A DNA stretch of 11,659 nt, taken from assembly GCA_036794395.1 (NCBI GenBank), contig DAIRGS010000229.1:1-11659 (forward strand), read 5' to 3'. Shown one piece after another: positions 11,493 to 11,659 of the stretch (positions within the stretch are counted from its first letter, which is position 1; every line of letters begins with the position of its first letter). The notes under the pieces are model-generated. The model was not told the origin of the DNA and ran no database searches. It saw only the letters and a list, made by a program, of their open reading frames with translations. The translations under genes were made by a program, and so were the position numbers. The DNA is from DASXMX01 sp036794395 (lineage in GTDB: Bacteria; Planctomycetota; Phycisphaerae; Tepidisphaerales; Tepidisphaeraceae).

Positions 11493-11659
11493 AGGTGGCC
11501 ATTTGTACCACCCTGACGGCAGAGTTCCTCACTTTGCCGTGGTAATGCCCAGCCGTTGTGGTCGTGCGATCCCCGGGATCAGGGCAATCGCATGTGCCGT
11601 CCTGGGGAGTGCGAGGCTGGGCTGATGAAAACGTGCTGTTTTTGAGCTCCTTGCGAGCG
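11493..11659. other. Upstream region of the creatininase operon, with a nested palindrome
   Basis: No gene is supported here. A near-perfect palindrome GATCCC-C-GGGATC (11568-11580) is overlapped by an inverted repeat TGCGAT (11565-11570) / ATCGCA (11587-11592), about 76 nt upstream of the creatininase start. It could be an operator for the operon. I see no convincing -35/-10 pair on the - strand, so the promoter may lie here unrecognised or beyond the window. Confidence 0.35.

Overview
The window is a bacterial chromosome segment with two unrelated halves. The left half (1-5516, + strand) is the conserved translation/secretion/transcription cluster, in this order: 3' part of tuf (EF-Tu), rpmG (L33), tRNA-Trp, secE, nusG, rplK (L11), a small unknown gene, rplA (L1), rplJ (L10), rplL (L7/L12). 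It is followed by a DAHP synthase (5953-6987, +), the first enzyme of aromatic amino acid synthesis. The right half (7065-11492, - strand) is a tightly coupled four-gene operon read leftward: creatininase-family amidohydrolase, MFS transporter, Tat-exported protein of unknown function, and a shorter paralogue of that protein without a signal peptide.

GC content, the small gene between rplK and rplA, the half-degraded zinc ribbon of L33 and dispersed palindromes such as CACGGGTT-GCA-AACCCGTG suggest a Planctomycetota-type genome (perhaps Phycisphaerae or a relative). This is inference from memory and no lineage marker proves it. rpoB, which usually follows rplL, is absent.

The most interesting item is the DAHP synthase leader. 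A promoter with a perfect TTGACA -35 box (5741-5768) is followed almost at once by a 20-codon open frame (5776-5838) in which 8 residues are aromatic (5 Phe, 2 Tyr, 1 Trp). Its stop codon is 1 nt upstream of an 11-nt segment (5840-5850) that pairs with 5882-5892. That pairing excludes an 11-bp intrinsic terminator (5879-5903 plus T-tract to 5913). This is complete ribosome-mediated attenuation architecture. The enzyme itself has Gln where the family has a metal-binding His.

The second unusual item is the content of the gaps between the translation genes. Most hold short tandem units in strict 7-nt phase, usually followed by the same units inverted, so the gap can fold into one long hairpin. 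The units differ by gap: TGCCTAC (tuf-rpmG), GATTTTA (rpmG-trnW), GTCAGTT (nusG-rplK and rplA-rplJ), GATTTGA (rplJ-rplL). A 9-nt CACAGAGNN version follows rplL. In rplA-rplJ the phase runs for 15 heptamers up to the base before the rplJ start codon. The right-hand operon has no such arrays because its genes overlap or abut.
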